From Pseudoalteromonas rubra (GTDB lineage: Bacteria; Pseudomonadota; Gammaproteobacteria; Enterobacterales; Alteromonadaceae), in NCBI RefSeq assembly GCF_000967655.1, contig NZ_JXYA01000043.1, forward strand, positions 1 to 56,167: a stretch of 56,167 bases of DNA, read 5' to 3'. Under the pieces are notes generated by a model. It was not told the origin of the DNA. It made no database searches and saw only the letters and a program-made list of their open reading frames with translations. A program made the position numbers and the translations under genes. Of the stretch, positions 18,542 to 26,264 are shown one piece after another; position 1 is the first letter of the stretch; every line of letters starts with the position of its first letter.

Positions 18542-19030
18542 TTGTCGATGAGTATTACCATACGTCACGCTCAGAAGAGCGATGCAGCCACTATATTGCA
18601 TTTTATCAATGAGCTAGCAGTCTATGAAAAAGAACCAGATGCTGTGCTTAATACCGTTTCTGACATCGAACAAAAACTGTTTGGCGATGATGTACGCGCT
18701 CACGCCCTGATCTGCGAGCAAGATGGCGAGGCCATTGGCTTTGCCGTGTATTTCTTTAATTATTCTACCTGGCTTGGCAAATATGGTCTGTATCTGGAAG
18801 ATTTGTATGTTGCCCAGGATCAGCGCGGGCAGGGTGCAGGAAAAGCGCTAATGAAATTTCTTGCTCAGCTGGCCATTGAAAAAGACTGTGGCCGCTTTGA
18901 GTGGGTGGTGCTCGACTGGAACAAACCCGCAATCGATTTTTACAACAGCATAGGTGCAAAACCACAGGACGAGTGGATCATCTATCGCCTGACCGGTGAT
19001 GAACTCAGGGCGTTTGCCAAGCAGCCTTAG
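18542..19030 (+). CDS. GNAT-family N-acetyltransferase (diamine/spermidine type-like)
   Basis: About 162 residues. Two starts are possible: TTG at 18542 has AGGA six bases upstream; ATG at 18548 gives the usual MSITIRHA start but a long spacing. GNAT motif A is YLEDLYVAQDQRGQGAGKALM (acetyl-CoA binding R/Q-x-x-G-x-G/A), with motif B in FEWVVLDWNKPAIDFYNSIGA. The W-N-x-P-A-x-x-F-Y signature is that of the spermidine/diamine acetyltransferase-like subgroup, so the substrate may be a small amine or thialysine (inference). Cytoplasmic, single gene. Confidence 0.9.
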   Translation: MSMSITIRHAQKSDAATILHFINELAVYEKEPDAVLNTVSDIEQKLFGDDVRAHALICEQDGEAIGFAVYFFNYSTWLGKYGLYLEDLYVAQDQRGQGAGKALMKFLAQLAIEKDCGRFEWVVLDWNKPAIDFYNSIGAKPQDEWIIYRLTGDELRAFAKQP

Positions 19031-19108
19031 TCGCTCCAGTTGTGCAGATAAGCCTGACAAATTTGGCTCTGCCATCACTATCTGAGGTGTAAAACCAAGC
19101 TCGCTTAG

Positions 19109-19597
19109 CTAAACATACTTGCCCTGCATTTCTTGTAATTCGCGGGGCAGTTCTACGCCTTCACGTTCAGCAATGGCAAACATGGCACGCTGGGTGAAGC
19201 CGCCATAGATATTGCCGTCCTTGTCTGTGATCTGCCAATCTTCAATGTCATCGAATTGGCAGGTGTAATTGTGCGCCAGCTTGCCCTGATGTGTCACAGG
19301 CGGGGTCACCAAAAAGACGCTGAGTTCATCGCCTTTGATCCCCTCAACGTGCGCGCCAAGGTGCTCGGACACGCCACAATCGCTTTCAAAGTAAAGTTTT
19401 ACGAAGGCATCTTTGGGAAATTGTCGATACAGGGATTTGAATTCATCTAATGACGCCTTGGCATCTGCCACAGCCTGGAGCAGCAAGGGATCATTTGGAT
19501 CGGTTTCCAGCGCGGGATAATCCTCAGAACTCGAGCTATAGCGATTGTGTAACCAAAAGGCCAGCACAATAAAAACGACAATTAAACCCCAATACAT
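19109..19597 (-). CDS. Membrane-anchored DUF2314-like protein
   Basis: 162 residues: one N-terminal transmembrane helix (YWGLIVVFIVLAFWLHNRY), an acidic linker, then a domain with KLYFESDCG, EHLGAHVEGIKGDELSV and EDWQITDKDGNIYGGFTQRAM. The order F-E-x-x-C, E-H-x-x-x-x-V, D-W and GGxTxR resembles DUF2314, whose function is unknown. It is monocistronic by spacing. The ATG at 19597 is preceded on its strand by AAGGAG. Confidence 0.65.
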   Translation of the reverse strand: MYWGLIVVFIVLAFWLHNRYSSSSEDYPALETDPNDPLLLQAVADAKASLDEFKSLYRQFPKDAFVKLYFESDCGVSEHLGAHVEGIKGDELSVFLVTPPVTHQGKLAHNYTCQFDDIEDWQITDKDGNIYGGFTQRAMFAIAEREGVELPRELQEMQGKYV

Positions 19598-19703
19598 AGG
19601 CTCAAACTCCTTGTGATTGCAACATCTGCTGGTTTGAGCTTAGCAAACTAATTCGCCAGACAAAAGCCGGTATGCTGAATATACCGGCCCACTTTGACTT
19701 AGC

Positions 19704-20516
19704 TTAATTTGATTTAGGCGCTGCGCTGCTGCCCGCGAGGATCCCACCATCCACATTCAGTTCGATACCCGTTACATAGGCAGATTCATCAGAAGCCAGA
19801 TACAACACAGCATAAGCAACATCACTGGCATTGCCCATATGACCAAGCGGGATATCGGCCGCAATACCGGCAATGGCCGCTTCGCGGGCTGCGCCTTCAC
19901 CTAACATGGCATCCCACATGGGCGTGAGGATGGCTCCGGGGTGCACTGAATTACACCGGATCGGGTAGTTTTGCTGCGCACAATACAAAGCAACTGATTT
20001 ACTATGATTGCGCACGGCCGCTTTACTCGCAGCGTAAGCGGCGGCTGCCGGGATCCCCACCAACCCTGAACGAGAAGAGATATTAACAATACTGGCCGCT
20101 GCCGATGCTTTCATTAGCCGGATCCCATATTTGCAGCCTAATGCTACACCGTCACTATTGGTGCGTTGCACTGTGTGCCAGCTCTCTAAATCCAGATGTT
20201 CAGGATCATGCGGACCTGCCGCTTCCAAAAACCCCGTTATCCCGGCGTTGTTAACCAAAATATCAAGCCGGCCAAATTGTGCTTTGACGAAGGCTTCTGC
20301 CTGCTGCCAATGCGACTCTTGCGACTCTTGCGACACATCCAGCAGATGAAAATGGGCATTTTCTCCAAGCTTTTCGCACAGCTGTGTTGCAGCTTCCGTG
20401 TTTTTGTCTGTGATAATGACGGTTGCGCCTTGCTCAACAAAGCATGTTGCCACTGCGGCACCAATGCCACGAGCTGCGCCTGTGATCAGGGCAATTTTGT
20501 TATTTAATCTGGCCAT
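19704..20516 (-). CDS. Short-chain dehydrogenase/reductase
   Basis: 270 residues, classical SDR: TGAARGIG dinucleotide-binding loop (residues ~12-20), NNAG motif (LVNNAGITG), catalytic Ser in VNISSRSG and YAASK (Tyr-x-x-x-Lys). The C-terminal GIELNVDGGI is typical of glucose-1-dehydrogenase/3-ketoacyl-reductase-like SDRs. CGGAGAACATT precedes the ATG. Oddity: a 9-bp DNA duplication near 20310-20335 gives SQESQESH in a surface loop after residue 60. Substrate unknown. Confidence 0.9.
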   Translation of the reverse strand: MARLNNKIALITGAARGIGAAVATCFVEQGATVIITDKNTEAATQLCEKLGENAHFHLLDVSQESQESHWQQAEAFVKAQFGRLDILVNNAGITGFLEAAGPHDPEHLDLESWHTVQRTNSDGVALGCKYGIRLMKASAAASIVNISSRSGLVGIPAAAAYAASKAAVRNHSKSVALYCAQQNYPIRCNSVHPGAILTPMWDAMLGEGAAREAAIAGIAADIPLGHMGNASDVAYAVLYLASDESAYVTGIELNVDGGILAGSSAAPKSN

Positions 20517-20767
20517 AATGTTCTCCGTTTATAGCAATCCGTTGGATTGCTGCAAATTGGTATTAAGGCAAAGTAACCAAGGCGCAGTCAAAATAAGAAT
20601 GGCAGAACAAGCCATAGTGATATCATGCAAAGCAATAAAAGGAATGTAAGCTGAATTGATATCAAAGCATCAAAACTGGCGCGTGGCCACTTTGCTATAC
20701 CACTATCAATGCGCGCTCTAATGAACGCCCAATTATAGGTTTTGTTCAGCAATGCATTATTGCTGAT

Positions 20768-21058
20768 TCAAAGGGTTAGCAGTTGTGATAAACCACTGGC
20801 AGTCTTGCTTACTTCAATTTCTGTGATCTCGTAATTCGCCAGTCCGGCGAGGTAAAAAGGGTCGCTGTGTAGAATGGCTTCTAATTCAGCTTGGTTTTTT
20901 GCGGTGGCGAAAATCATTCCTCCGGTTCTGGGAACCTTTCTGCCGGATGCTAAAAACACACCTTGCTGATAATACTGCTGCAAAAACTGAATGTGCGCAG
21001 GCAAATGTGCATCAACTTCTTCCAGCGCTACGGTGTACGTGATATTTACGACAAACAC
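20768..21058 (-). CDS. YciI-family protein
   Basis: 96 residues with the dimeric ferredoxin-like YciI fold: a strand FVVNITYTV, the conserved His in AHIQFLQQYYQQG, the SGRKVPRTGGMIFATAKNQ middle and HSDPFYLAGLANYEITEI with the conserved Asp-Pro-Phe. The His/Asp pair is thought to form an active site in the family, but the reaction is not established in general. Single gene. Confidence 0.85.
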   Translation of the reverse strand: MFVVNITYTVALEEVDAHLPAHIQFLQQYYQQGVFLASGRKVPRTGGMIFATAKNQAELEAILHSDPFYLAGLANYEITEIEVSKTASGLSQLLTL

Positions 21059-21188
21059 GACTTATCGCTCCTGCGACTTTGCATTATCAGCTAAAACTGT
21101 TTTAAAAACCGCCACAAGTGTATAAGCCCGCGTTCACTTTGTAAACTAGCGTACGGCATTTAATCATCGCCGAACTCCATTGTTGCAT

Positions 21189-21236
21189 GCGCTATCTTAT
21201 ACGTTACCGTATGCGTTACCGTATGCGTTACCGTGC
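21189..21236. repeat. Four 12-bp tandem units (consensus GCGTTACCGTAT)
   Basis: The first unit is degenerate and the next three are nearly perfect, ending over the stop codon of the membrane-protein gene at 21228. It is a simple local microsatellite. No protein is evident from it in the plus direction. Confidence 0.8.
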
Positions 21237-21593
21237 GCGTTTAGCCTTGGGCGCCATATTCATTAAAAAGCTGTCTTTGTTGACCAAAAAACCGCAAATA
21301 CTACTGATAACAATAAAGATACCGTACATAGATCCGATATATACCCAGTCATTATTCTCGGCCAGTAACATCACACACGTACCGTCATTGACAAAAAACA
21401 CGTTTAACACAGAAAAAACGAAGACGCTGCGATAGTAAATCAAATTGCCGGTATGGCTGGCGAAAGAGGAGAGAAGCAGTGCGAATAAACCAAGATAGAA
21501 CCCGATAACGGACAGTGCGCCCGTTTGATAGCTTGGGTAGAGTGCCAGCAGGGAAACAACGATAGCTGACCAACCCGAAATTCGATATAACAT
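21228..21593 (-). CDS. Small four-helix membrane protein
   Basis: 121 residues from the ATG at 21593 (AAAGGA upstream; a TTG two codons earlier is less likely). Four hydrophobic segments: ISGWSAIVVSLLALYP, LSVIGFYLGLFALLLSSFA, SVFVFSVLNVFFV and WVYIGSMYGIFIVISSICGFLV. It ends in a basic tail (APKAKRAR). No motif is recognised. Its stop lies within a 12-bp tandem repeat, so the C-terminus may vary between strains. Confidence 0.7.
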   Translation of the reverse strand: MLYRISGWSAIVVSLLALYPSYQTGALSVIGFYLGLFALLLSSFASHTGNLIYYRSVFVFSVLNVFFVNDGTCVMLLAENNDWVYIGSMYGIFIVISSICGFLVNKDSFLMNMAPKAKRAR

Positions 21594-21747
21594 GTTCAAA
21601 TCCTTTGAATGTAATTGTTAAAATTTGTAATTCTAACTCACCCCAAATTATGAGCTATACAGTACCAAATAGCAACCCATATGAGTTAATTCATTTTCCA
21701 AAAGTTTACATTTACGGACCAAAAAGCCTGTAAACACAGGGTTTAAC

Positions 21748-22320
21748 CTATTCGAGATCTCCTAAAACATCATGAACTCTGGCCCTTAACGCGGGTAATA
21801 CTTCGGCCTCAAACCACGGCCGTTTCCGTACCCATAATTGATTACGCGGACTGGGGTGAGGCAATGCGATTTGCCCGGGTAAACCCGCTTTCCAGTCGGT
21901 CACCGCCTGCGACACACTCACAAAATCGGCCAAATGATAGCTTTGCGCATATTGGCCAATCAAAACGGTCAATTCAATTTGATCAAATGCCGCCAGCAGC
22001 GGTGCACGCCATGTCTGCGCACAGATTTTGGGGGGCGGTAAATCGCCAGATTTTCCCTTACCCGGATAGCAAAAAGCCATAGGAACAATGGCAAACAAGG
22101 TCGGATTGTAAAACTGAGCCTCTGTCACGCCTAACCACTCTCTGAGTCGTCTGCCGCTGGCATCATTAAATGGTATTCCGGTTTTTTGTACGCTCAGGCT
22201 GGGTGCCTGTCCGGCGATCAGAATTTTTGCTGTGGGTAGTCCCTGGATCACGGGCCTGGGCTCAAAAGGCAGGTTTCCCCGGCACACAGTACATTGCCGC
22301 ACACGCTCAATAATATCCAA
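21748..22320 (-). CDS. Uracil-DNA glycosylase family protein
   Basis: 190 residues of the UDG superfamily: motif 1 ILIAGQAPSLSVQKTGIPFND and the distal HPSPRNQLWVRKRPWF motif with the catalytic-loop His. The N-terminal CTVC pair is at residues 10-13. This short class often has an unproven repair activity or may act on other substrates. GQAP rather than GEAP or GxDP suggests a divergent subfamily. Cytoplasmic, single gene. Confidence 0.85.
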   Translation of the reverse strand: MDIIERVRQCTVCRGNLPFEPRPVIQGLPTAKILIAGQAPSLSVQKTGIPFNDASGRRLREWLGVTEAQFYNPTLFAIVPMAFCYPGKGKSGDLPPPKICAQTWRAPLLAAFDQIELTVLIGQYAQSYHLADFVSVSQAVTDWKAGLPGQIALPHPSPRNQLWVRKRPWFEAEVLPALRARVHDVLGDLE

Positions 22321-22473
22321 GACTATTTCCTCGCAACCTCACAGGACCTTGCCAGTATATCAGGCTGCACTCGAATTAAAGAGGGCCAAAGTAAGCTCAT
22401 AAAATATTCAGGCTCAAGCCGAGTGGAATTTGATATTCCTTTTGGCATTATTATTTGTACATTTAACGCATTT

Positions 22474-22492
22474 GCTAATGATAATTACTGTT
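22474..22492 (+). promoter_or_regulatory. Fur-like box upstream of the iron operon
   Basis: GCTAATGATAATTACTGTT matches 14 of 19 positions of the classical GATAATGATAATCATTATC Fur box. It lies about 57 bp before the DUF3649 start, in front of genes typical of siderophore systems, so iron repression is likely. Confidence 0.6.
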
Positions 22493-22548
22493 ATTTATAG
22501 CGCGATTCAGTGATAATTCGCCTCCCTATTTTTGATCAAAGAACAAGT

Positions 22549-22845
22549 ATGCCGCTATCGTCTTACTTTGCTTACTTTACAGCTTACCGACTGAATGTCG
22601 TTGCCCGGTTTGCAATGGCTATTTTCGGAGGGTATGCACTCACTGCGCTATCTATCAGCCTGATGAGCTTGCTGCTTCCTGTTTCCAAAGTTAATGCTGT
22701 GTTATTCAGTGTGTGCCTGAGTGTGCTCATTCACTGCCTTATATTTATCGCCGTATTTGCAATAAAGTCACTTCGCTTCCTCTGCGGCGGATTCCTGCTG
22801 CTTGCTACTTTGCAATTTATGCTGCTCCTGATACTAAGAGGATAA
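22549..22845 (+). CDS. DUF3649-type iron-uptake membrane protein
   Basis: 98 residues from the ATG at 22549. A GTG at 22510 would add 13 residues, but family proteins begin near YFAYFTAYRLNVVARF. Three hydrophobic helices follow (IFGGYALTALSISLMSLLL, AVLFSVCLSVLIHCLIFIAVF, FLCGGFLLLATLQFMLLLIL). The family occurs next to PepSY and DUF3325 genes in siderophore loci (compare fpvGHJK of Pseudomonas). First gene of the operon, behind a Fur-like box, 2 bp from the PepSY gene. Confidence 0.75.
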   Translation: MPLSSYFAYFTAYRLNVVARFAMAIFGGYALTALSISLMSLLLPVSKVNAVLFSVCLSVLIHCLIFIAVFAIKSLRFLCGGFLLLATLQFMLLLILRG

Positions 22846-22847
22846 TA

Positions 22848-24419
22848 ATGAAAGACAGTTTTTTCCGTTCCATGACCTGGCTACACACTTGGGTTGGGCT
22901 GTTGTTTTGCTGGTTGTTATGGCTGGTTTTCTTTGCAGGAACACTGAGCTTTTTCCGCCAGGAAATTAGCTTATGGAGCAAACCTGAGTTGCATCAACAC
23001 AGCATGGTAGTGCAAAGCTCACAACAAGACTTGCTGGATTATGGCTTTAACCGCTTAAACAGTGAGGCGTCAGATGCTGCACGGTGGTGGATCAGTTTGC
23101 CGTCCGAGCGCAATCCTCTGCTGCGTGTTTCGCATCTGCCCTATGCCCAGCCAGGAGAAAAAGCCAGCTGGGTGAATCATAATCTGGCCGCTGACAGCAA
23201 AACCCCTATAACGACGAGGGAAACCAAAGGAGGCAGTTTCTTTTACCGACTGCACTTTGACCTGCACTATATGGACCGCACAACCGCACGCTGGATAGTC
23301 TGTCTGGCGAGTCTGTTTATGCTGGTTGCACTGATCTCCGGCATCGTGATCCACAAGCGTATTTTTAAGGATATGTTCCAGTTCAGAACCGGCAAAGGCA
23401 GCCGCAGTTGGCTGGATGGCCACAATCTGAGCTCAGTACTGGCCTTACCGTTTCACCTGATGATCACCTATACCGGTTTGATCACACTCATATTCACGCT
23501 TTTTCCCTATCCGGCACAAACCGTCTATGAAGAGGGAGTAAAGGAATTCAGAAAAGACTTCTACCCGGAGCGGCAGCGCCCCCAGCAAAGTCATGAAACG
23601 TTGAGCACACCAGCGTTCGCGCAATCCCTGGATCACTTTTTTACTAACTGGCCAGAGCAACCTATTTCGCGCATCATCATAGATCATCCCCAGGATGCAG
23701 CGGCGGTAATGAAAATCTACGGTGCTAACCGCAGCGAAATTAAAGACGAGCAGGCCGTGTGGCTCTACTCTGGTAAAACGGGCGAGCTGCTGAACACTGT
23801 GCACCTGGAAGACAGCGCTGCGGCGCAATTGTATGGCGGCATGATTGCCATGCATACCGGCCGTCTGGCCTCTACGGGCTTACGCTGGCTATACTTCCTC
23901 TGCGGTCTGGCAGGTTGCGCCATGATAGCCACAGGTTGCGTAATGTGGGCCAAACGGATCCGCGAGCGTCAAAAGCCCACTCAGTCAGCCAGTTTTGGCC
24001 TTAAGCTGGTCGAGTCTCTCAATCTGGCTGCCATCATGGGACTGCCGCTGGCTACCGCGGCTTTCTTTTATGCCAATCGATTACTGCCTGTCGGTCACAG
24101 CGGCCGTGCCGATCAGGAAGTACTGGCGTTTTTCCTAACCTGGGCTGGTGCTGCCGTATTCTCCGCCAAATGGCGCAGCCAACAAGACTGGCGCACCCTG
24201 GCACTCGTCAATGCACTAGCCTGGCTGCTGTTGCCGCTGTGTAATGCGCTGACCACGCAAGGCAATTTGATCAGTTACGCGAACAATGGTCAGTGGGCAT
24301 TGTTCATGTTCGACATACTCGCTTTGTTGGCCGCAGCCGTGTTCTATTGGCAAAGCAACAAGCTTCAGCCTGCACAGCAAACCCGACCACAGCGCGCACG
24401 CGCGGAGCGTGCAGCATGA
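22848..24419 (+). CDS. PepSY-associated membrane protein, ferrisiderophore-reductase type
   Basis: About 523 residues from the ATG at 22848 (MKDSFFRSMTWLHTWVGLL; GAGGATAATA upstream). PepSY-associated TM protein: TM1 WVGLLFCWLLWLVFFAGTLSFFRQE, a periplasmic domain with YRLHFDLHYM, TM2 CLASLFMLVALISGIVIHKRIF, the conserved GSRSWLDGHNLSSVLALPFHLMI, TM3, a PepSY-like second periplasmic domain, and four further helices after residue 370. Relatives such as FpvG act in periplasmic reduction or release of iron from siderophores. Here it sits between DUF3649 and DUF3325 genes, supporting iron uptake. One copy of the 19-bp motif lies in the gene (23630-23648). Its 3' end overlaps the next gene (ATGA). 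Confidence 0.85.
   Translation: MKDSFFRSMTWLHTWVGLLFCWLLWLVFFAGTLSFFRQEISLWSKPELHQHSMVVQSSQQDLLDYGFNRLNSEASDAARWWISLPSERNPLLRVSHLPYAQPGEKASWVNHNLAADSKTPITTRETKGGSFFYRLHFDLHYMDRTTARWIVCLASLFMLVALISGIVIHKRIFKDMFQFRTGKGSRSWLDGHNLSSVLALPFHLMITYTGLITLIFTLFPYPAQTVYEEGVKEFRKDFYPERQRPQQSHETLSTPAFAQSLDHFFTNWPEQPISRIIIDHPQDAAAVMKIYGANRSEIKDEQAVWLYSGKTGELLNTVHLEDSAAAQLYGGMIAMHTGRLASTGLRWLYFLCGLAGCAMIATGCVMWAKRIRERQKPTQSASFGLKLVESLNLAAIMGLPLATAAFFYANRLLPVGHSGRADQEVLAFFLTWAGAAVFSAKWRSQQDWRTLALVNALAWLLLPLCNALTTQGNLISYANNGQWALFMFDILALLAAAVFYWQSNKLQPAQQTRPQRARAERAA
23630..23648 (-). repeat. GTTAGTAAAA-N4-GATCC motif copy inside the PepSY gene
   Basis: Reads GTTAGTAAAAAAGTGATCC on the minus strand. On the coding strand it encodes LDHFFTN. 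Confidence 0.65.
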
Positions 24420-24748
24420 TGTATCTGATTGCGACCTTGTTGTGCCTGAGCAGCTTTACGGCATTCGCGTTGGCAAAAACGCCACATTATAAGGCGGTAT
24501 TTGGTACCCGGCCTGATCAGACACTTAGTCAGCGCTATCTGATCACAGCCTGGATCATGCTTTTACTAACACTTGGACTGAATATCAGCCAGGCTGTTGG
24601 CTATGGCAGTCTGATGTTCTGCGGCCAGATGGCACTTGCAGTGTTGCTACTGGGAGTGATGCTCGCTTTCCGGCCACGCTGGGTAAGATCATTATTTTAC
24701 CTACTCCCTGCAACAACGCTGCTTGCAACAGTGTTATCCATCCTGTAA
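24416..24748 (+). CDS. DUF3325-type membrane protein
   Basis: 110 residues from MMYLIATLL (ATG at 24416, overlapping the PepSY stop). Four hydrophobic segments: YLIATLLCLSSFTAFALA, LITAWIMLLLTLGLNIS, FCGQMALAVLLLGVMLAF and SLFYLLPATTLLATVLS. DUF3325 proteins are the usual third small membrane gene of PepSY siderophore loci. Their function is unknown, but context ties them to iron uptake. A copy of the 19-bp motif is at 24552-24570. A terminator follows at 24763. Confidence 0.75.
   Translation: MMYLIATLLCLSSFTAFALAKTPHYKAVFGTRPDQTLSQRYLITAWIMLLLTLGLNISQAVGYGSLMFCGQMALAVLLLGVMLAFRPRWVRSLFYLLPATTLLATVLSIL
24552..24570 (-). repeat. GTTAGTAAAA-N4-GATCC motif copy inside the DUF3325 gene
   Basis: Reads GTTAGTAAAAGCATGATCC on the minus strand. 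It is in a different reading frame from the other coding copies (here encoding IMLLLT), so it is not explained by a shared peptide. Confidence 0.65.
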
Positions 24749-24762
24749 ACGCACTTACTATA

Positions 24763-24796
24763 AAATGGGGCTGATTTAATGAAGCCCCATTTTTAT
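24763..24796 (+). terminator. Rho-independent terminator after the iron operon
   Basis: 9-bp stem AATGGGGCT / AGCCCCATT, loop of ten bases, then TTTTTAT. It separates the operon from the motif array. Confidence 0.9.
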
Positions 24797-24922
24797 ATTT
24801 AATATCATAAACTTACCATTATTCAGCTGTTATCTCCTGCGCTCGACAGAGCAAAAAATTACCAAGTTGCTTATAAATCCCCCCGTGTTTTCGGCCTCTT
24901 TTGCACTTAGATAAACCCGTCC

Positions 24923-25381
24923 CTTAGTAAAAACCCCGATCTGAGCCGCACTGTACCTTGCTCAAGTTAGTAAAATGATGATCTCATAAGGGTGAACAGC
25001 CATATCAGTTGGTAAAAATACGATCTGAGTATAGGTAGAGTTAGTAAATTGCTGATCTCTGTTTCGATCATTTTGACAGGTAGGTTAGTAAAAATATGAT
25101 CCAGCCCTCCTCGTGATGCTATCAGCTCGTTATTTGTGCGCGCAAAACCGAGCCGCACCATCAAAAATGGCGGCCTTTTCACCAGAACTTGCCTTCATGC
25201 TCTTATAGTTAGTAAAAATATGATCTGAACAGGGCTCAGTTAGTAATACGTTGATCTGGATAATGATACAGTTAGTTAATGCGCGATCCGAAATCTCATT
25301 TAAGTTAGTAAAATAGCGATCTGTTACGTTTGGGAGGCGATTCGATGGTGTCGCAGCACCAAGTTAGTAAAAATCCGATCT
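24923..25381 (+). repeat. Ten-copy helically phased array of a 19-bp motif (GTTAGTAAAA-N4-GATCY)
   Basis: Copies start at 24923 (20 bp, one extra spacer base), 24966, 25008, 25040, 25084, 25208, 25239, 25271, 25304 and 25363, all on the plus strand. The first ten bases and the final GATC are conserved; the N4 between them varies. Start-to-start distances are 43, 42, 32, 44, 124, 31, 32, 33 and 59 bp, so seven of nine are close to three or four turns of DNA. Weaker copies: 25008 (GTTGG), 25040, 25239 and 25271. The motif is not palindromic. No convincing gene lies in 24797-25456. The layout resembles an iteron or cooperative binding array. The protein is unknown. Confidence 0.85.
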
Positions 25382-25456
25382 CATCCGGCAGATCCAACTA
25401 CCTGGATGACCCGTTTAATAGAAGAATAAAAGCACAACCTAAGCAGAGGAAAGCAG

Positions 25457-26164
25457 GTGATCATTTTAATTGTAGGCGGCTCAGGCGGTATCGGGCAGGC
25501 ACTTGTAAAACGTTTTGCCAGTGAACAACCCAAGGCCCAAATTTATGCAACATACCGCACCACAAAACCCAACATTGAGTCCAGCCATATTCACTGGGTT
25601 GAACTTGATGCAAGCCGGGAAGAAGACGTTCGCGCTTTAGCTAAACAACTGCCAAATGTCGATATGCTGATCAATGCAACAGGGCTGCTGCATACCCCAG
25701 ACAAACTGCCGGAAAAATCCATTCAGGAATTTGATCCCGACTTTTTTAACGAAAACCTCAAAGCCAACACCCTGCCAACGCTGTTGCTGGCCAAACACTT
25801 TGCCAAGGCACTAAAAGCCAAACAGACGACTTATTTTGTTGCCCTGTCTGCACGCATTGGCAGTATCTCTGATAACCAGCTGGGTGGGTGGATAAGTTAT
25901 CGCAGTGCAAAAGCCGCACTCAATATGGCGCTAAAAACCATCAGTATTGAATGGCGCTACAAACTGCCAAACTGCTGCGTACTGGCGTTTCACCCGGGCA
26001 CCACCGACACCGCCTTGTCTGTGCCGTTTCAAAAAAATGTGCCGCCCGGCAAGCTATTTACTGCCGATTTTGTGGCACAGAGCCTGATTGACTTGATCCA
26101 GAGTAAACAGGCATCAGATAGCGGCGGGTTCTATAGTTATGATGGTTCAGCGATCACCTGGTAA
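25457..26164 (+). CDS. SDR-family protein (C-factor/CsgA-like)
   Basis: 235 residues starting at GTG 25457, with AGAGGAAA six bases upstream. Rossmann loop VGGSGGIG, INATG in place of NNAG, Ser in VALSARIGSIS, and YRSAK (Tyr-x-x-x-Lys). The loop RIGSISDNQLGGWISYRSAK and the FHPGTTDTALSVPF segment are typical of C-factor-like SDRs. Substrate unknown. It is the first gene downstream of the motif array (about 75 bp), so the array could control it, although arrays of this size are unusual for a single reductase. Confidence 0.85.
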   Translation: MIILIVGGSGGIGQALVKRFASEQPKAQIYATYRTTKPNIESSHIHWVELDASREEDVRALAKQLPNVDMLINATGLLHTPDKLPEKSIQEFDPDFFNENLKANTLPTLLLAKHFAKALKAKQTTYFVALSARIGSISDNQLGGWISYRSAKAALNMALKTISIEWRYKLPNCCVLAFHPGTTDTALSVPFQKNVPPGKLFTADFVAQSLIDLIQSKQASDSGGFYSYDGSAITW

Positions 26165-26238
26165 ACCATAAATAGCAAAAAACGCATGTTTAATCGCAAA
26201 TCGCATGCTTGATGGTCAAAAGATCCATAGAATTAAAT

Positions 26239-26257
26239 GAAAACTATTATCATTAGA
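26239..26257. promoter_or_regulatory. Fur-like box before the RND efflux genes
   Basis: The complementary strand reads TCTAATGATAATAGTTTTC, about 14 of 19 matches to the Fur consensus. The site ends at the ribosome site of the adaptor gene. Iron control of the pump is plausible. Confidence 0.45.
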
Positions 26258-26264
26258 GGCTTAT

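Noticed and set aside
24967..25182. Minus-strand protein of 71 residues across the motif array
   Set aside because: It reads the repeated motif out as SNLLT/FYQL-type peptides, has no ribosome site and no protein-like composition.
24923..25381. CRISPR array
   Set aside because: The repeated unit is 19 bp with a variable core, gaps are only ~12-40 bp (one 105 bp) and phased to helical turns, and no cas genes are nearby.
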